Positions 52,424 through 60,158 of a stretch of 64,000 nt of DNA are shown in pieces. The notes beneath the pieces are model-generated. The model did not search any database, was not told the origin of the DNA, and worked only from the letters and a program-made list of their open reading frames with translations. Made by a program: the position numbers and the translations under genes. Numbering within the stretch: the first letter of the stretch is position 1; each line of letters starts with the position of its first letter. Source of the stretch: Streptomyces qaidamensis (GTDB lineage: Bacteria; Actinomycetota; Actinomycetes; Streptomycetales; Streptomycetaceae); contig NZ_CP015098.1 of assembly GCF_001611795.1 (NCBI RefSeq), positions 3,782,001 to 3,846,000 on the forward strand, given 5' to 3'.

Positions 52424-53284
52424 ATGGCGAACAAGGCGAACGTGGCGGACCAGGAAGGCGCCGGGATCGGCGTCATCGGCGGCTCGGGGTTCTACTCCTT
52501 CCTCGACGACGTGACCGAGATCCAGGTCGACACCCCGTACGGGCCGCCCAGCGACTCCCTCTTCCTCGGTGACGTCGCCGGCCGGCGGGTCGCCTTCCTG
52601 CCCCGGCACGGACGGGGCCACCACCTGCCGCCGCACCGGATCAACTACCGGGCCAACCTGTGGGCGCTACGCTCGGTCGGCGTGCGCCAGGTCCTGGCCC
52701 CATGCGCCGTGGGCGGGCTGCGCCCCGAGTACGGGCCGGGCACGCTGCTGGTGCCGGACCAGCTGGTCGACCGCACGAAGTCCCGCGCCAGCAGCTACTT
52801 CGACGGGCAGCCGCTGCCCGACGGCTCCGTACCGAACGTGGTGCACGTGTCGCTGGCCGACCCCTACTGCCCCGCTGGGCGGGCCGTCGCGCTGAAGGCG
52901 GCGCGCGGCCGGGACTGGGAGCCGGTGGACGGCGGCACGCTGGTCGTGGTCGAGGGGCCGCGCTTCTCGACCCGTGCGGAATCGTTGTGGCACCAGGCGC
53001 AGGGCTGGTCGGTGGTGGGCATGACCGGCCACCCCGAGGCGGCGCTCGCCCGCGAGCTGGAGCTCTGCTACACCTCGCTGGCCCTCGTCACCGATCTCGA
53101 CGCGGGCGCCGAGACGGGCGAGGGCGTCTCGCACGACGAGGTGCTGCGGGTGTTCGCGGCGAATGTGGACCGGCTGCGGGGGGTGCTGTTCGACGCGGTG
53201 GCCGGGCTGCCCGCGGAGGGCGAGCGGGACTGTTTGTGTGTGAGTGCGCTGGGTGGGATGGATCCGGGGGTCGTACTGCCGTAG
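52424..53284 (+). CDS. S-methyl-5'-thioadenosine phosphorylase family
   Basis: 286 residues. Motifs of the trimeric purine nucleoside phosphorylase family: phosphate site GVIGGSGFYSFL and PRHGRGHHLPPHRINYRAN, then VVVEGPRFSTRAES and GMTGHPEAALARE. The last contains Asp/Ser-type base contacts; full MTAPs usually have SDYD later, and here VTDLDAG is found. The family could therefore be MTA phosphorylase or methylthioinosine/purine phosphorylase. It recycles methylthioadenosine from polyamine synthesis. ATG 52424 has a weak AAGG site. Confidence 0.92.
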   Translation: MANKANVADQEGAGIGVIGGSGFYSFLDDVTEIQVDTPYGPPSDSLFLGDVAGRRVAFLPRHGRGHHLPPHRINYRANLWALRSVGVRQVLAPCAVGGLRPEYGPGTLLVPDQLVDRTKSRASSYFDGQPLPDGSVPNVVHVSLADPYCPAGRAVALKAARGRDWEPVDGGTLVVVEGPRFSTRAESLWHQAQGWSVVGMTGHPEAALARELELCYTSLALVTDLDAGAETGEGVSHDEVLRVFAANVDRLRGVLFDAVAGLPAEGERDCLCVSALGGMDPGVVLP

Positions 53285-53292
53285 AGGGCCGG

Positions 53293-53451
53293 GCTGTGTA
53301 GGGGTCGGCCTGTGCAAGGGGCGGCCTATGCAAGGGTCGGCCTGTGAAGGGGGCAGCCTGTGCAGGGGGCAGCCTGTGCAGGGGGCAGCCTGTGCAGGGG
53401 GCAGCCTGTGCAGGGGGCAGCCTGTGGAGGGGTCGCCTGTGCAGGGGGTCG
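53293..53451. repeat. Tandem array, 16-bp period, about 10 copies
   Basis: The gap 53285-53597 has no supported gene. It is filled by ten head-to-tail units with consensus CCTGTGCAGGGGGCAG. Units 5-8 are identical; outer ones vary (CCTGTGCAAGGGGCGG, CCTATGCAAGGGTCGG) and unit 9 is 15 bp. Each unit holds the small dyad CCTG-TG-CAGG. Reading frames across it produce periodic peptides on the minus strand, but 16 is not a multiple of three and no start site fits, so I treat it as non-coding. Confidence 0.9.
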
Positions 53452-53597
53452 CCGGGGGGCGACTTGCCTTGTGGGGATCCCGGAAGTTGCCGTTCGGGTG
53501 AGGGAGTTGTCCACACGTCGGCGGTGGGTCCACAGGCCTGAGCGGGCGGGGGCAAGCGGCCTCATCGTGGGGAGCGCAAGCCGGTCCCTCGTCGCAG

Positions 53598-54200
53598 GTG
53601 GTGGTCTCCGTGTCCCTCGCTCGTTCCTCGGTCGTGTCCTCGTCTCCCTCCTGGTCGCTCGCCTCGTGCCCGCCCGGGGCGGAGGTGCCCGCGACCCGTG
53701 AGGTGCCGCGATTCGATCCGGTACGGGTGCGCGGCGGGCACCGGTCCGGCCGGCTCGTCCGGCACCGGCGGCGGGCCGTGGCCGTGGGGCTCGCGGTCAC
53801 CGCCACGGCACTCGTGGCGGCGGGCCCGCGCGAGACCGACGGGGCCCGCGGCCATCCCCGGGCTCGGCCTCCCGCGCAGACGGCCTCGGTGTCCGGGGGG
53901 CATCCCGCGCACACGCGCCGCGCCGCGGGGTCGGTGACGGCCCCGGTCCGGATCGCCGACGCGGCCACGGTACGGCTGCTGCGGCCCGGCGACCGGGTCG
54001 ACGTCATCGCCGCCGAGGGGGCGGTGCCGGGCGGCGACGCCCGGGTCGTCGCGCGCGGAGCCAGGGTGACGAAGGTGCCGGAGCCGGTCGAAGGCGCGGG
54101 CGACAGCGGGGCGCTGGTCGTGCTGTCGGTGCCGCGGGCCACCGCCGCCCGGCTGGCCGGCGCGAGTGCCACAGGGCGGCTGGCGGTCACGCTGTGGTGA
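53598..54200 (+). CDS. SAF-domain protein (CpaB/RcpC-like)
   Basis: 200 residues. A basic N-terminus leads to one membrane helix (AVAVGLAVTATALVAAG, about 60-76), then a Pro/Ala-rich linker and a C-terminal SAF/RcpC-like domain: VTAPVRIADAATVRLLRPGDRVDVIAAE, then ARVTKVPEP and LVVLSVPRATAARLA. Such proteins resemble Flp pilus assembly CpaB. No pilus genes are near. The start is unsure: GTG codons at 53598, 53601 and 53610 have no clear ribosome site. Confidence 0.8.
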   Translation: MVVSVSLARSSVVSSSPSWSLASCPPGAEVPATREVPRFDPVRVRGGHRSGRLVRHRRRAVAVGLAVTATALVAAGPRETDGARGHPRARPPAQTASVSGGHPAHTRRAAGSVTAPVRIADAATVRLLRPGDRVDVIAAEGAVPGGDARVVARGARVTKVPEPVEGAGDSGALVVLSVPRATAARLAGASATGRLAVTLW

Positions 54201-54335
54201 TTGTGTGCATGGTCTCGTCAAGGCCCTCGTTCGAGGGACCTGGTTGCCCGGTTCGGCCCAACGGTGACGTAGGTTGCGGAGCGTTTTGTTCCACAAGCGG
54301 CTCTACAAGCTGCTCGTACGAGGAGAGGCCCCCAG

Positions 54336-54794
54336 GTGAGCGAGAAGAAGGAGCCGAGTCTCTGGGAGGGCTTCAAGGCCTTCCTGATGCGCGGGAACGT
54401 CGTCGATCTGGCGGTGGCGGTGGTGATCGGTGCCGCCTTCACCAACATCGTCAACGCCGTGGTGAAGGGGATCATCAACCCGGTCGTCGGCGCCATCGGG
54501 ACCAAGAACCTCGACCACTACAGCTCGTGCCTGAGCTCGACCTGCGAGGGCGAGCAGGGCATCCAGATCCTGTGGGGTTCCGTCCTCGGCGCCGCCCTGA
54601 GCTTCGTGATCACCGCGGCGGTCGTCTACTTCCTGATGGTCCTGCCCATGGCGAAGTACCTCGCCCGGCAGGAAGCACGCCGGAAGGCGAAGGAGGGCGC
54701 GCATCAGGTCCTCGAGGTCACCGAGCTGGAGGTCCTGAAGGAGATCCGGGACGCCCTGGTCGCCCAGCGCGGCTCGGGGCACGACCGGGAGTAG
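54336..54794 (+). CDS. mscL: Large-conductance mechanosensitive channel
   Basis: 152 residues. MscL opens under membrane tension to release osmolytes. The N-terminal amphipathic helix and first membrane helix are in WEGFKAFLMRGNVVDLAVAVVIGAAFTNIVNAVVKGIINP (about 11-50), the family signature. A periplasmic loop with two Cys (SSCLSSTCEG) is followed by the second helix (ALSFVITAAVVYFLMVLPM) and a charged C-terminal helix. GTG 54336 has GAGG upstream (AGGAGAGGCCCCCAG). The convergent small gene ends 11 bp after. Confidence 0.95.
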   Translation: MSEKKEPSLWEGFKAFLMRGNVVDLAVAVVIGAAFTNIVNAVVKGIINPVVGAIGTKNLDHYSSCLSSTCEGEQGIQILWGSVLGAALSFVITAAVVYFLMVLPMAKYLARQEARRKAKEGAHQVLEVTELEVLKEIRDALVAQRGSGHDRE

Positions 54795-54804
54795 CGCGAC
54801 GGCT

Positions 54805-54984
54805 TCAGAGGTGGTGGGGCGGCTTCTCGTCCAGGAAGCGCTTGAGGTCCGCCGCACTGCCGCCGGAGTCGGTGCGCTCGCCCCAGCCGCTGTCGGTGTC
54901 GTCGGAGGACTGCTGGTCGAGCGGGTCGTCGAAGACCAGCGCGGGCTTCGGCTCGCGCGGCTCGGGGCCGGGGACGGTACTCAT
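54805..54984 (-). CDS. Small acidic conserved protein
   Basis: 59 residues: a Pro-rich start (MSTVPGPEPREPKPALVFDD), an acidic Ser/Asp middle (SSDDTDSGWGERTD) and a C-terminal DLKRFLDEKPPHHL. There is no membrane segment. Third positions are GC-rich and the frame fits neatly between mscL and ltrA. I recall similar small proteins in other Streptomyces but no function. It diverges from ltrA by 32 bp and has only a weak ribosome site. Confidence 0.72.
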   Translation of the reverse strand: MSTVPGPEPREPKPALVFDDPLDQQSSDDTDSGWGERTDSGGSAADLKRFLDEKPPHHL

Positions 54985-55016
54985 GCAACCAGGGTACGGT
55001 CGCGGAGAAAATCCCC

Positions 55017-56273
55017 GTGCCTTCTGCTCTGCTGGGACGCATGACGTCCAGCCCCACTCCCCCGCCTGTCCCCTCGCGCCCGCCCGGCACCAGGGGGGCG
55101 CTGCGCAGGCTTCGGGCCCGTGGCCGCGACGAGGCGCACCGGTCGGCCTCGCCGCTGGAGCTCTTCTTCGACCTGTGCTTCGTCGTGGCCGTCGCCCAGG
55201 CGGGCATCGAGCTGGTGCACTCCGTCGCCGAGGGGCACGCGGGCCAGGGCATCCTCGACTACGCGATGGTGTTCTTCGCCCTGTGGTGGGCGTGGATGAA
55301 CTTCACCTGGTTCGCCTCGGCGTACGACAACGACGACGCCCTCTACCGGGTCGTCACGCTGGTGCAGATCGCCGGTGTGCTGGTCCTCGCGGCGGGGGTC
55401 TCGCGGGCGTTCGAGGACCACGAGTACCTCGTGGTCTGGCTCGGCTACGCGATCATGCGGGTGGCCATGGCGGCGCAGTGGCTGCGGGCGGCCCGCGCCG
55501 CCGAGGGCCCGGAGCGCACGACTGCCCTGCGTTACGCCGGCGGCGTGCTGGCGTGCCAGGTCGGCTGGCTGGGGCTGCTGTTCCTGCCCGAGGGGGCCAG
55601 GCCCTGGTGGTTCCTGGTGATGGCGCTGCTGGAGATGTGCGTGCCTCCCTTCGCGGAGAGGGACTACTCCACGTCCTGGCACCCCCGCCACATCGCGGAG
55701 CGGTACGGGCTGTTCACCATCATCGTGCTCGGCGAGACGATCGCGGCGGCCACGATCGCGGTGAAGTCCGGCATCGACGAGAACGACGCACTGGGCGAGC
55801 TCCTCCCCATCGCGGCGGGCGGGCTGCTGGTCATCTTCGCCGCGTGGTGGATCTACTTCGTCGTGCCCATCCACGGCCATCTGCGAACCAACCGTCAGGC
55901 GTTCCTGTGGGGCTACGGCCACTACCTGGTCTTCGCCTCGGCGGCGGCGATCGGGGCCGGGCTGGAGGTGGCGGTGGAGCAGACGGTCGGCAAGGCGCAC
56001 ATCTCCACGCTGGCGGCGTCGGCTGCCGTGACGCTGCCCACAGCCCTGTACCTGCTCACGGTGTGGGCCCTGCACTCGCGCCACTTCAAGCGGGGCATCA
56101 CCCAGCAGCTGGTGCTGCCGACGACGGCCCTGCTGGTGATCTGCTGCACGTTCCTGGGTCACTGGGCGGTGTTCGCGGCGGGAGTGGTCTGCGCGCTGTC
56201 GGTGGCGGTCGGAGAGATCCTGGCCACGCGCCTGACCGCACGGGAGAGCGGGCCGGCGACGCGGGCCGGGTGA
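55017..56273 (+). CDS. Low temperature requirement protein A (LtrA) family membrane protein
   Basis: 418 residues with about ten helices. LtrA signatures are ASPLELFFDLCFVVAVAQ near residue 45, RHIAERYGLFTIIVLGETI about residue 230, and RHFKRG before the last helices. Function is unclear; named from a Listeria cold-growth locus. GTG 55017 has GGAG 8 nt upstream; ATG 55041 is an alternative. A 12-bp repeat array begins 10 bp after the stop. Confidence 0.9.
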   Translation: MPSALLGRMTSSPTPPPVPSRPPGTRGALRRLRARGRDEAHRSASPLELFFDLCFVVAVAQAGIELVHSVAEGHAGQGILDYAMVFFALWWAWMNFTWFASAYDNDDALYRVVTLVQIAGVLVLAAGVSRAFEDHEYLVVWLGYAIMRVAMAAQWLRAARAAEGPERTTALRYAGGVLACQVGWLGLLFLPEGARPWWFLVMALLEMCVPPFAERDYSTSWHPRHIAERYGLFTIIVLGETIAAATIAVKSGIDENDALGELLPIAAGGLLVIFAAWWIYFVVPIHGHLRTNRQAFLWGYGHYLVFASAAAIGAGLEVAVEQTVGKAHISTLAASAAVTLPTALYLLTVWALHSRHFKRGITQQLVLPTTALLVICCTFLGHWAVFAAGVVCALSVAVGEILATRLTARESGPATRAG

Positions 56274-56282
56274 GGACTTCGC

Positions 56283-56450
56283 GATCGGGTCCGCAGTCCG
56301 GTCCCCGATCGGGCCCGCGGTCCGGTCCCCGATCGGGTCCGCAGTCCGGCCCGCGACCGGGTCCGCGACCGGGTCCGCAGTCCGGCCCGCGATCGTGCCC
56401 GCGACCGGGTCCGCGATCGGGTCCGCGATCCGGCCCGTGATCCGGTCCGG
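56283..56450. repeat. Tandem array, 12-bp period, 14 units
   Basis: Fourteen 12-bp units of GATCGGGTCCGC, alternating with related AGTCCGGTCCCC or AGTCCGGCCCGC, fill most of the gap between ltrA and the P1 peptidase gene. The array can be read in both strands as Ser/Gly/Pro/Arg peptides because 12 is a multiple of three, but there is no ribosome site and the ltrA stop precedes it. Non-coding is more likely. Confidence 0.88.
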
Positions 56451-56528
56451 GCGTAGGTCAACCGGCTGACGCGACAGCCACCGGCTCGGTACGCCCGCCG
56501 GGGCCGGCGGTGGACGAGACTGTGCCCC

Positions 56529-57557
56529 ATGACAGTTGACGCACTGACGGATGTCTCCGGCCTGCGTGTGGGACACGCGACGCGCACCGGCGACGGTTGG
56601 CTCACCGGCACCACGGTCGTGCTCGCCCCGGAGGGCGGGGCCGTGGCCGCCGTGGACGTGCGGGGCGGCGGGCCCGGCACCAAGGAGACGGACGCGCTGG
56701 ATCCGCGCAACGTGGTGTGGAAGGTGGAGGCGGTCGTGCTGACCGGCGGCAGCGCGTACGGGCTCGACGCCGCGTCGGGGGTCATGGCCTGGCTGGAGGA
56801 GCGGGGGCGCGGGATCCGCGTCGGGCCGGAAGCGGGGCAGGTCGTGCCGGTGGTGCCCGCCGCCTGCGTCTTCGACCTGGGGCGGGGCGGTGACTTCCGG
56901 GCTCGTCCGGACGCGGCGACCGGCCGGGCCGCGGTCGAGGCCGCCGCGGCGAGCGAGCCCGGCGCGCCGGTGCCCCAGGGGTGCGTGGGGGCGGGCACGG
57001 GAGCGGTGGCCGGGGTGGTGAAGGGCGGCATCGGCAGCGCGAGCACGGTGCTCGGCTCGGGGATCACGGTGGCCGCGCTGGTCGTGGCCAACGCGGTGGG
57101 ATCGGCGGTGGATCCGGAAACGGGGGTGCTGTACGGGGAGTTGTTCCAGGGGCGGGTGGAGTACCCGGCGGAGGAGGTGCACGCGCGGGCGCGGCGCCGT
57201 CTCGCCGAGGCGGCCGCGAGGAATACGCAGCCCCCGCTCAACACGACGCTCGCGGTGGTCGCCACGGACGCGGACCTGTCCAAGGCGCAGGCACAGAAGC
57301 TGGCCGGCACGGCACACGACGGCATCGCCCGTGCGGTGCGCCCGGTGCATCTCCTCAACGACGGGGACACGGTGTTCGCGCTGGCGACGGGTGACCGGGC
57401 CCTGGACGCCGCGAACCCGCTCGCCCTGAACGAGATCCTCGCGGCGGGTGCGGACATGGTGACGCACGCGATCGTCCGGGCCGTGCGGGCGGCGCACCCG
57501 GTGGACGGTCCGGGCGGGGCGTGGCCGTCGTACGGGGAGCTGTACGGGGCGGGCTGA
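56529..57557 (+). CDS. P1 (DmpA/NylC) family N-terminal nucleophile peptidase
   Basis: 342 residues. The family starts with LTDVSGLRVGHAT and carries VVLTGGSAYGLDAASGVM and GIGSASTVLGSG. NTTLAVVATDADLSKAQAQKLA contains the self-cleavage point Asn238-Thr239; Thr becomes the nucleophile of the beta chain in relatives such as NylC and M. tuberculosis Rv1333. It is cytoplasmic. ATG 56529 is the first good start after the repeat array. Native substrate unknown. Confidence 0.92.
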   Translation: MTVDALTDVSGLRVGHATRTGDGWLTGTTVVLAPEGGAVAAVDVRGGGPGTKETDALDPRNVVWKVEAVVLTGGSAYGLDAASGVMAWLEERGRGIRVGPEAGQVVPVVPAACVFDLGRGGDFRARPDAATGRAAVEAAAASEPGAPVPQGCVGAGTGAVAGVVKGGIGSASTVLGSGITVAALVVANAVGSAVDPETGVLYGELFQGRVEYPAEEVHARARRRLAEAAARNTQPPLNTTLAVVATDADLSKAQAQKLAGTAHDGIARAVRPVHLLNDGDTVFALATGDRALDAANPLALNEILAAGADMVTHAIVRAVRAAHPVDGPGGAWPSYGELYGAG

Positions 57558-57722
57558 ACGGGCCTGCGGGCACAGCGGATCCACAGCTGAGCCGGAATTT
57601 GTCGCGGTTCTGTCACGTGACGGCCCTCATGAGGAACGGACGGAACCCGACCGGCTCCCCGGCCCCTCTTCCCTCACGTACTGGAGCGGATCACGCAACA
57701 TCACACGAACTGGGAGCAGCCC

Positions 57723-58940
57723 GTGACAACGCCGAACATTTCAGCGCGGCGCACTCTGGGGGCCTGTGCCGCCCTGATGGTCGGCGCCCTGACGCTCACC
57801 GCCTGCGGTGGCAGCGCCAACGCCAAGGACGACGAGAAGGGCGGCAAGGGCGACCCGAAGACGTCCGTCGCGAAGATCGCCATCTCGGCGCAGGACGGGT
57901 CGACCGGCGCGTCCATCAACGCGACCGGCGTGAAGGTCAGCGACGGGAAGCTGACCGACGTGAAGATGACGGTGGCGGGCAGCGGCCAGACGGTTGCGGG
58001 TTCGGTCTCCGCCGACGGCAAGGTGTGGAAGCCGAAGGAGCAGCTGGAGCGCGGGACGAAGTACCAGATATCGGCGACCGCCCAGGACGCGGACGGCCGG
58101 ACGGCCGCGGCCAACTCCATCTTCACGACGGTGACGTCGTCGAACAGCTTCATCGGGACGTACACGCCGGACAACGGCACGACGGTCGGCGTGGGCATGC
58201 CGGTGTCGTTCACCTTCGACAAGGCCATCACCGACCCGAAGGCCGTGCAGTCGCACATCACGGTCTCCTCCAGCAGCGGGCAGAAGGTCGTCGGGCACTG
58301 GTTCAACGGGCAGCGGCTCGACTTCCGGCCCGAGGAGTACTGGAAGGCCGGCTCCAAGGTCACGATGAAGATCGACCTGGACGGGGTCGAGGGCGCGAAC
58401 GGCGTCTACGGCGTGCAGAAGAAGACGGTCACCTTCACGGTGGGCCGGTCGCAGGTCTCCACGGTCGACGCCGACACCCAGACCATGACGGTCGTCCGGG
58501 ACGGCAAGACCGTCAAGACGATCCCGATCTCGGCGGGCAGCCCGCAGCACACCACGTACAACGGGCAGATGGTGATCTCCGAGAAGTTCGTCCAGACCAG
58601 GATGAACAGCCGGACGGTCGGGCTGGGCGGGGAGTACGACATCCCGGACGTGCCGCACGCGATGCGTCTGACGACTTCGGGCACGTTCATCCACGGCAAC
58701 TACTGGTACAACAAGGGCAACCCGCCCTTCGGCCGCCAGGGCACCAGCCACGGCTGCGTCGGCCTCGCCGATGTCCAGGGCGCGGGCGGAGCCACGTCGG
58801 CCAAGTGGTTCTACGACAACTCCCTCATCGGGGACGTGGTGATCGTGAAGAACTCCCCCGACAAGACGGTGACACCGGACAACGGGCTCAACGGCTGGAA
58901 CATGGCGTGGAGCCAGTGGGTCGCGGGCAGCGCCTCCTGA
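57723..58940 (+). CDS. L,D-transpeptidase lipoprotein
   Basis: 405 residues. A signal peptide ends in lipobox LTAC, with lipidated Cys28 followed by a Gly/Ser/Lys-rich linker. Two Ig-like domains (about 45-250) precede the YkuD catalytic domain. The active site is HGCVGLAD (His343, Cys345), with SHGC spacing typical of LdtMt2-like enzymes. It forms 3-3 peptidoglycan cross-links and may resist most beta-lactams. GTG 57723 follows GGAGCAG 6 nt upstream. A terminator follows at 58985. Confidence 0.95.
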   Translation: MTTPNISARRTLGACAALMVGALTLTACGGSANAKDDEKGGKGDPKTSVAKIAISAQDGSTGASINATGVKVSDGKLTDVKMTVAGSGQTVAGSVSADGKVWKPKEQLERGTKYQISATAQDADGRTAAANSIFTTVTSSNSFIGTYTPDNGTTVGVGMPVSFTFDKAITDPKAVQSHITVSSSSGQKVVGHWFNGQRLDFRPEEYWKAGSKVTMKIDLDGVEGANGVYGVQKKTVTFTVGRSQVSTVDADTQTMTVVRDGKTVKTIPISAGSPQHTTYNGQMVISEKFVQTRMNSRTVGLGGEYDIPDVPHAMRLTTSGTFIHGNYWYNKGNPPFGRQGTSHGCVGLADVQGAGGATSAKWFYDNSLIGDVVIVKNSPDKTVTPDNGLNGWNMAWSQWVAGSAS

Positions 58941-58984
58941 CCACCTGAAGGACCATCCCAGCTGGGGTTTTTGACGGACCGACC

Positions 58985-59013
58985 GGGCCGCGCGGGAACT
59001 TTTCGCGCGGCCC
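58985..59013 (+). terminator. Terminator after the L,D-transpeptidase gene
   Basis: GGGCCGCGCG and CGCGCGGCCC form a perfect 10-bp stem around a GGAACTTTT loop, 45 bp after the stop. Confidence 0.88.
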
Positions 59014-59119
59014 GCGCGTTTTCCCGGACGTACGTTTTCTCGGTTCCCGGACATGATGTCCGACCGAGGGGCTACCGTATGCACCCACAAGGTGACATGC
59101 AGCAACGCCGGGAGAAACC

Positions 59120-59866
59120 TTGAGCGTTCCGTACGAGACGGCAGCGTACGAACCCCACGACTCGCCCGAGACTCCGGAGGAGCACCTCGCGCGACTCCTC
59201 GGCCGCGCCCTGAACTCCTTCGAGCTCCCGGACGAGACGATAAGGCGCCTGGACTGCGCGCTGGCGCACGACGGTTCGCTGCACTCCGCGCACCACAGCG
59301 CGGGCCTGCACCGGGAGACGTACCGGCACACGTGGCTGCTCGCCGACGGTTCGGCGCTCACGCTCTGGGAGCTCGTCCACAACACCGCGCCGGGCAGCGA
59401 ACCGCATCACGAGGTGTATGTCGACGAGGAGGAGCTGCGGGCCGCCACCCTGCGGCTGCCGCTGCCGCCGGACACCCCGGACTTCGAACTGCCGGCGACG
59501 GTACAGCTGTCACCGGTCCCCACCCCCCGGCACGCGTACGCCGCGGAGAACTCCGCGGACCACGCGCGCCGTTTACTGCGCCGGGCGGAGAACGCGGACC
59601 GGCCGGGCGCGGACACGGCGGCCCTGCTGGCCACCGCGTCGGGGCACCAGATCACCCAGGCCTTCGGCCGCCCGTGCCGGGCGGGCCGGGCGGGCCTGGG
59701 CTTCTCGCTGTACGAGCACGCGTTCCTGCTGCGCGACGGCGAGGAGGTCTCCCTCTGGGAGGTCGAGCACACGGCGACGCCGGACGGTCGGCACATGTGC
59801 GAGGTGTACGCCAGCGAGGACGCGGCGCGCGAGGCGATGGAGCGGCGGGCGTCGCAACTCTCCTGA
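59120..59866 (+). CDS. DUF6227 family protein
   Basis: 248 residues, cytoplasmic. It consists of two alike halves: TYRHTWLLADGSALTLWELVHNT...HHEVYVDEEEL (about 68-110) and FSLYEHAFLLRDGEEVSLWEVEHTAT...MCEVYASEDAA (about 195-240). Each is a strand-rich module ending in an acidic turn. This internal duplication and the length fit the Streptomyces DUF6227 family. TTG 59120 has GGGAG 5 nt upstream. Function unknown. Confidence 0.85.
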   Translation: MSVPYETAAYEPHDSPETPEEHLARLLGRALNSFELPDETIRRLDCALAHDGSLHSAHHSAGLHRETYRHTWLLADGSALTLWELVHNTAPGSEPHHEVYVDEEELRAATLRLPLPPDTPDFELPATVQLSPVPTPRHAYAAENSADHARRLLRRAENADRPGADTAALLATASGHQITQAFGRPCRAGRAGLGFSLYEHAFLLRDGEEVSLWEVEHTATPDGRHMCEVYASEDAAREAMERRASQLS

Positions 59867-59882
59867 GGCAGACCGACGCCTG

Positions 59883-60041
59883 CTAGACGCCTCTGTCTCC
59901 GAGTTGGCTCACCAGCTCGGCGAAGGCGGCTCTCTCCTCGGTGGTCAGCTCCACGAACTCCGACCGGGGGCCCGTCTGCCGCTGTTGCGGGAGGGCGGGG
60001 AGCGGGTGGCCTTCGGGCCATCGGGAGACGTGCTCGGGCAT
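59883..60041 (-). CDS. Small hypothetical protein
   Basis: 52 residues: a Pro-rich N-half (HPLPALPQQRQTGPRSEF) and a helical C-half (ELTTEERAAFAELVSQLGD). It ends 17 bp after the convergent DUF6227 gene. ATG 60041 has GGGGCGC upstream. GC-rich third positions support it, but there is no recognised family. A terminator stem lies behind it. Confidence 0.6.
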   Translation of the reverse strand: MPEHVSRWPEGHPLPALPQQRQTGPRSEFVELTTEERAAFAELVSQLGDRGV

Positions 60042-60057
60042 GCGCCCCAGTAGACAC

Positions 60058-60087
60058 CACGGCCCGGGACTTCGGTCCCGGGCCGTG
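60058..60087. terminator. Terminator after fruA
   Basis: CACGGCCCGGGAC, loop TTCG, GTCCCGGGCCGTG: a perfect 13-bp stem with a stable UUCG tetraloop, 72 bp beyond the fruA stop and 17 bp upstream of the small minus gene. Confidence 0.9.
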
Positions 60088-60158
60088 ACTTTCGTGATCT
60101 ATCTCGCAGGTGGCATGAACGGTTCACACGCCTCGAAAGGGGCGAACCTCCAGCCGTT

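Noticed and set aside
53293..53451. CRISPR array
   Set aside because: Repeats are directly adjacent with no unique spacers, and no cas genes are present.
53088..53555. Minus-strand frames with periodic CTGCPLHRLPPAQAAP peptides
   Set aside because: They are translations of the 16-bp tandem array; neighbouring frames give equal repeats and no start signal exists.
56274..56450. C-terminal repeat tail of LtrA
   Set aside because: An in-frame TGA (56271-56273) ends the gene before the array.
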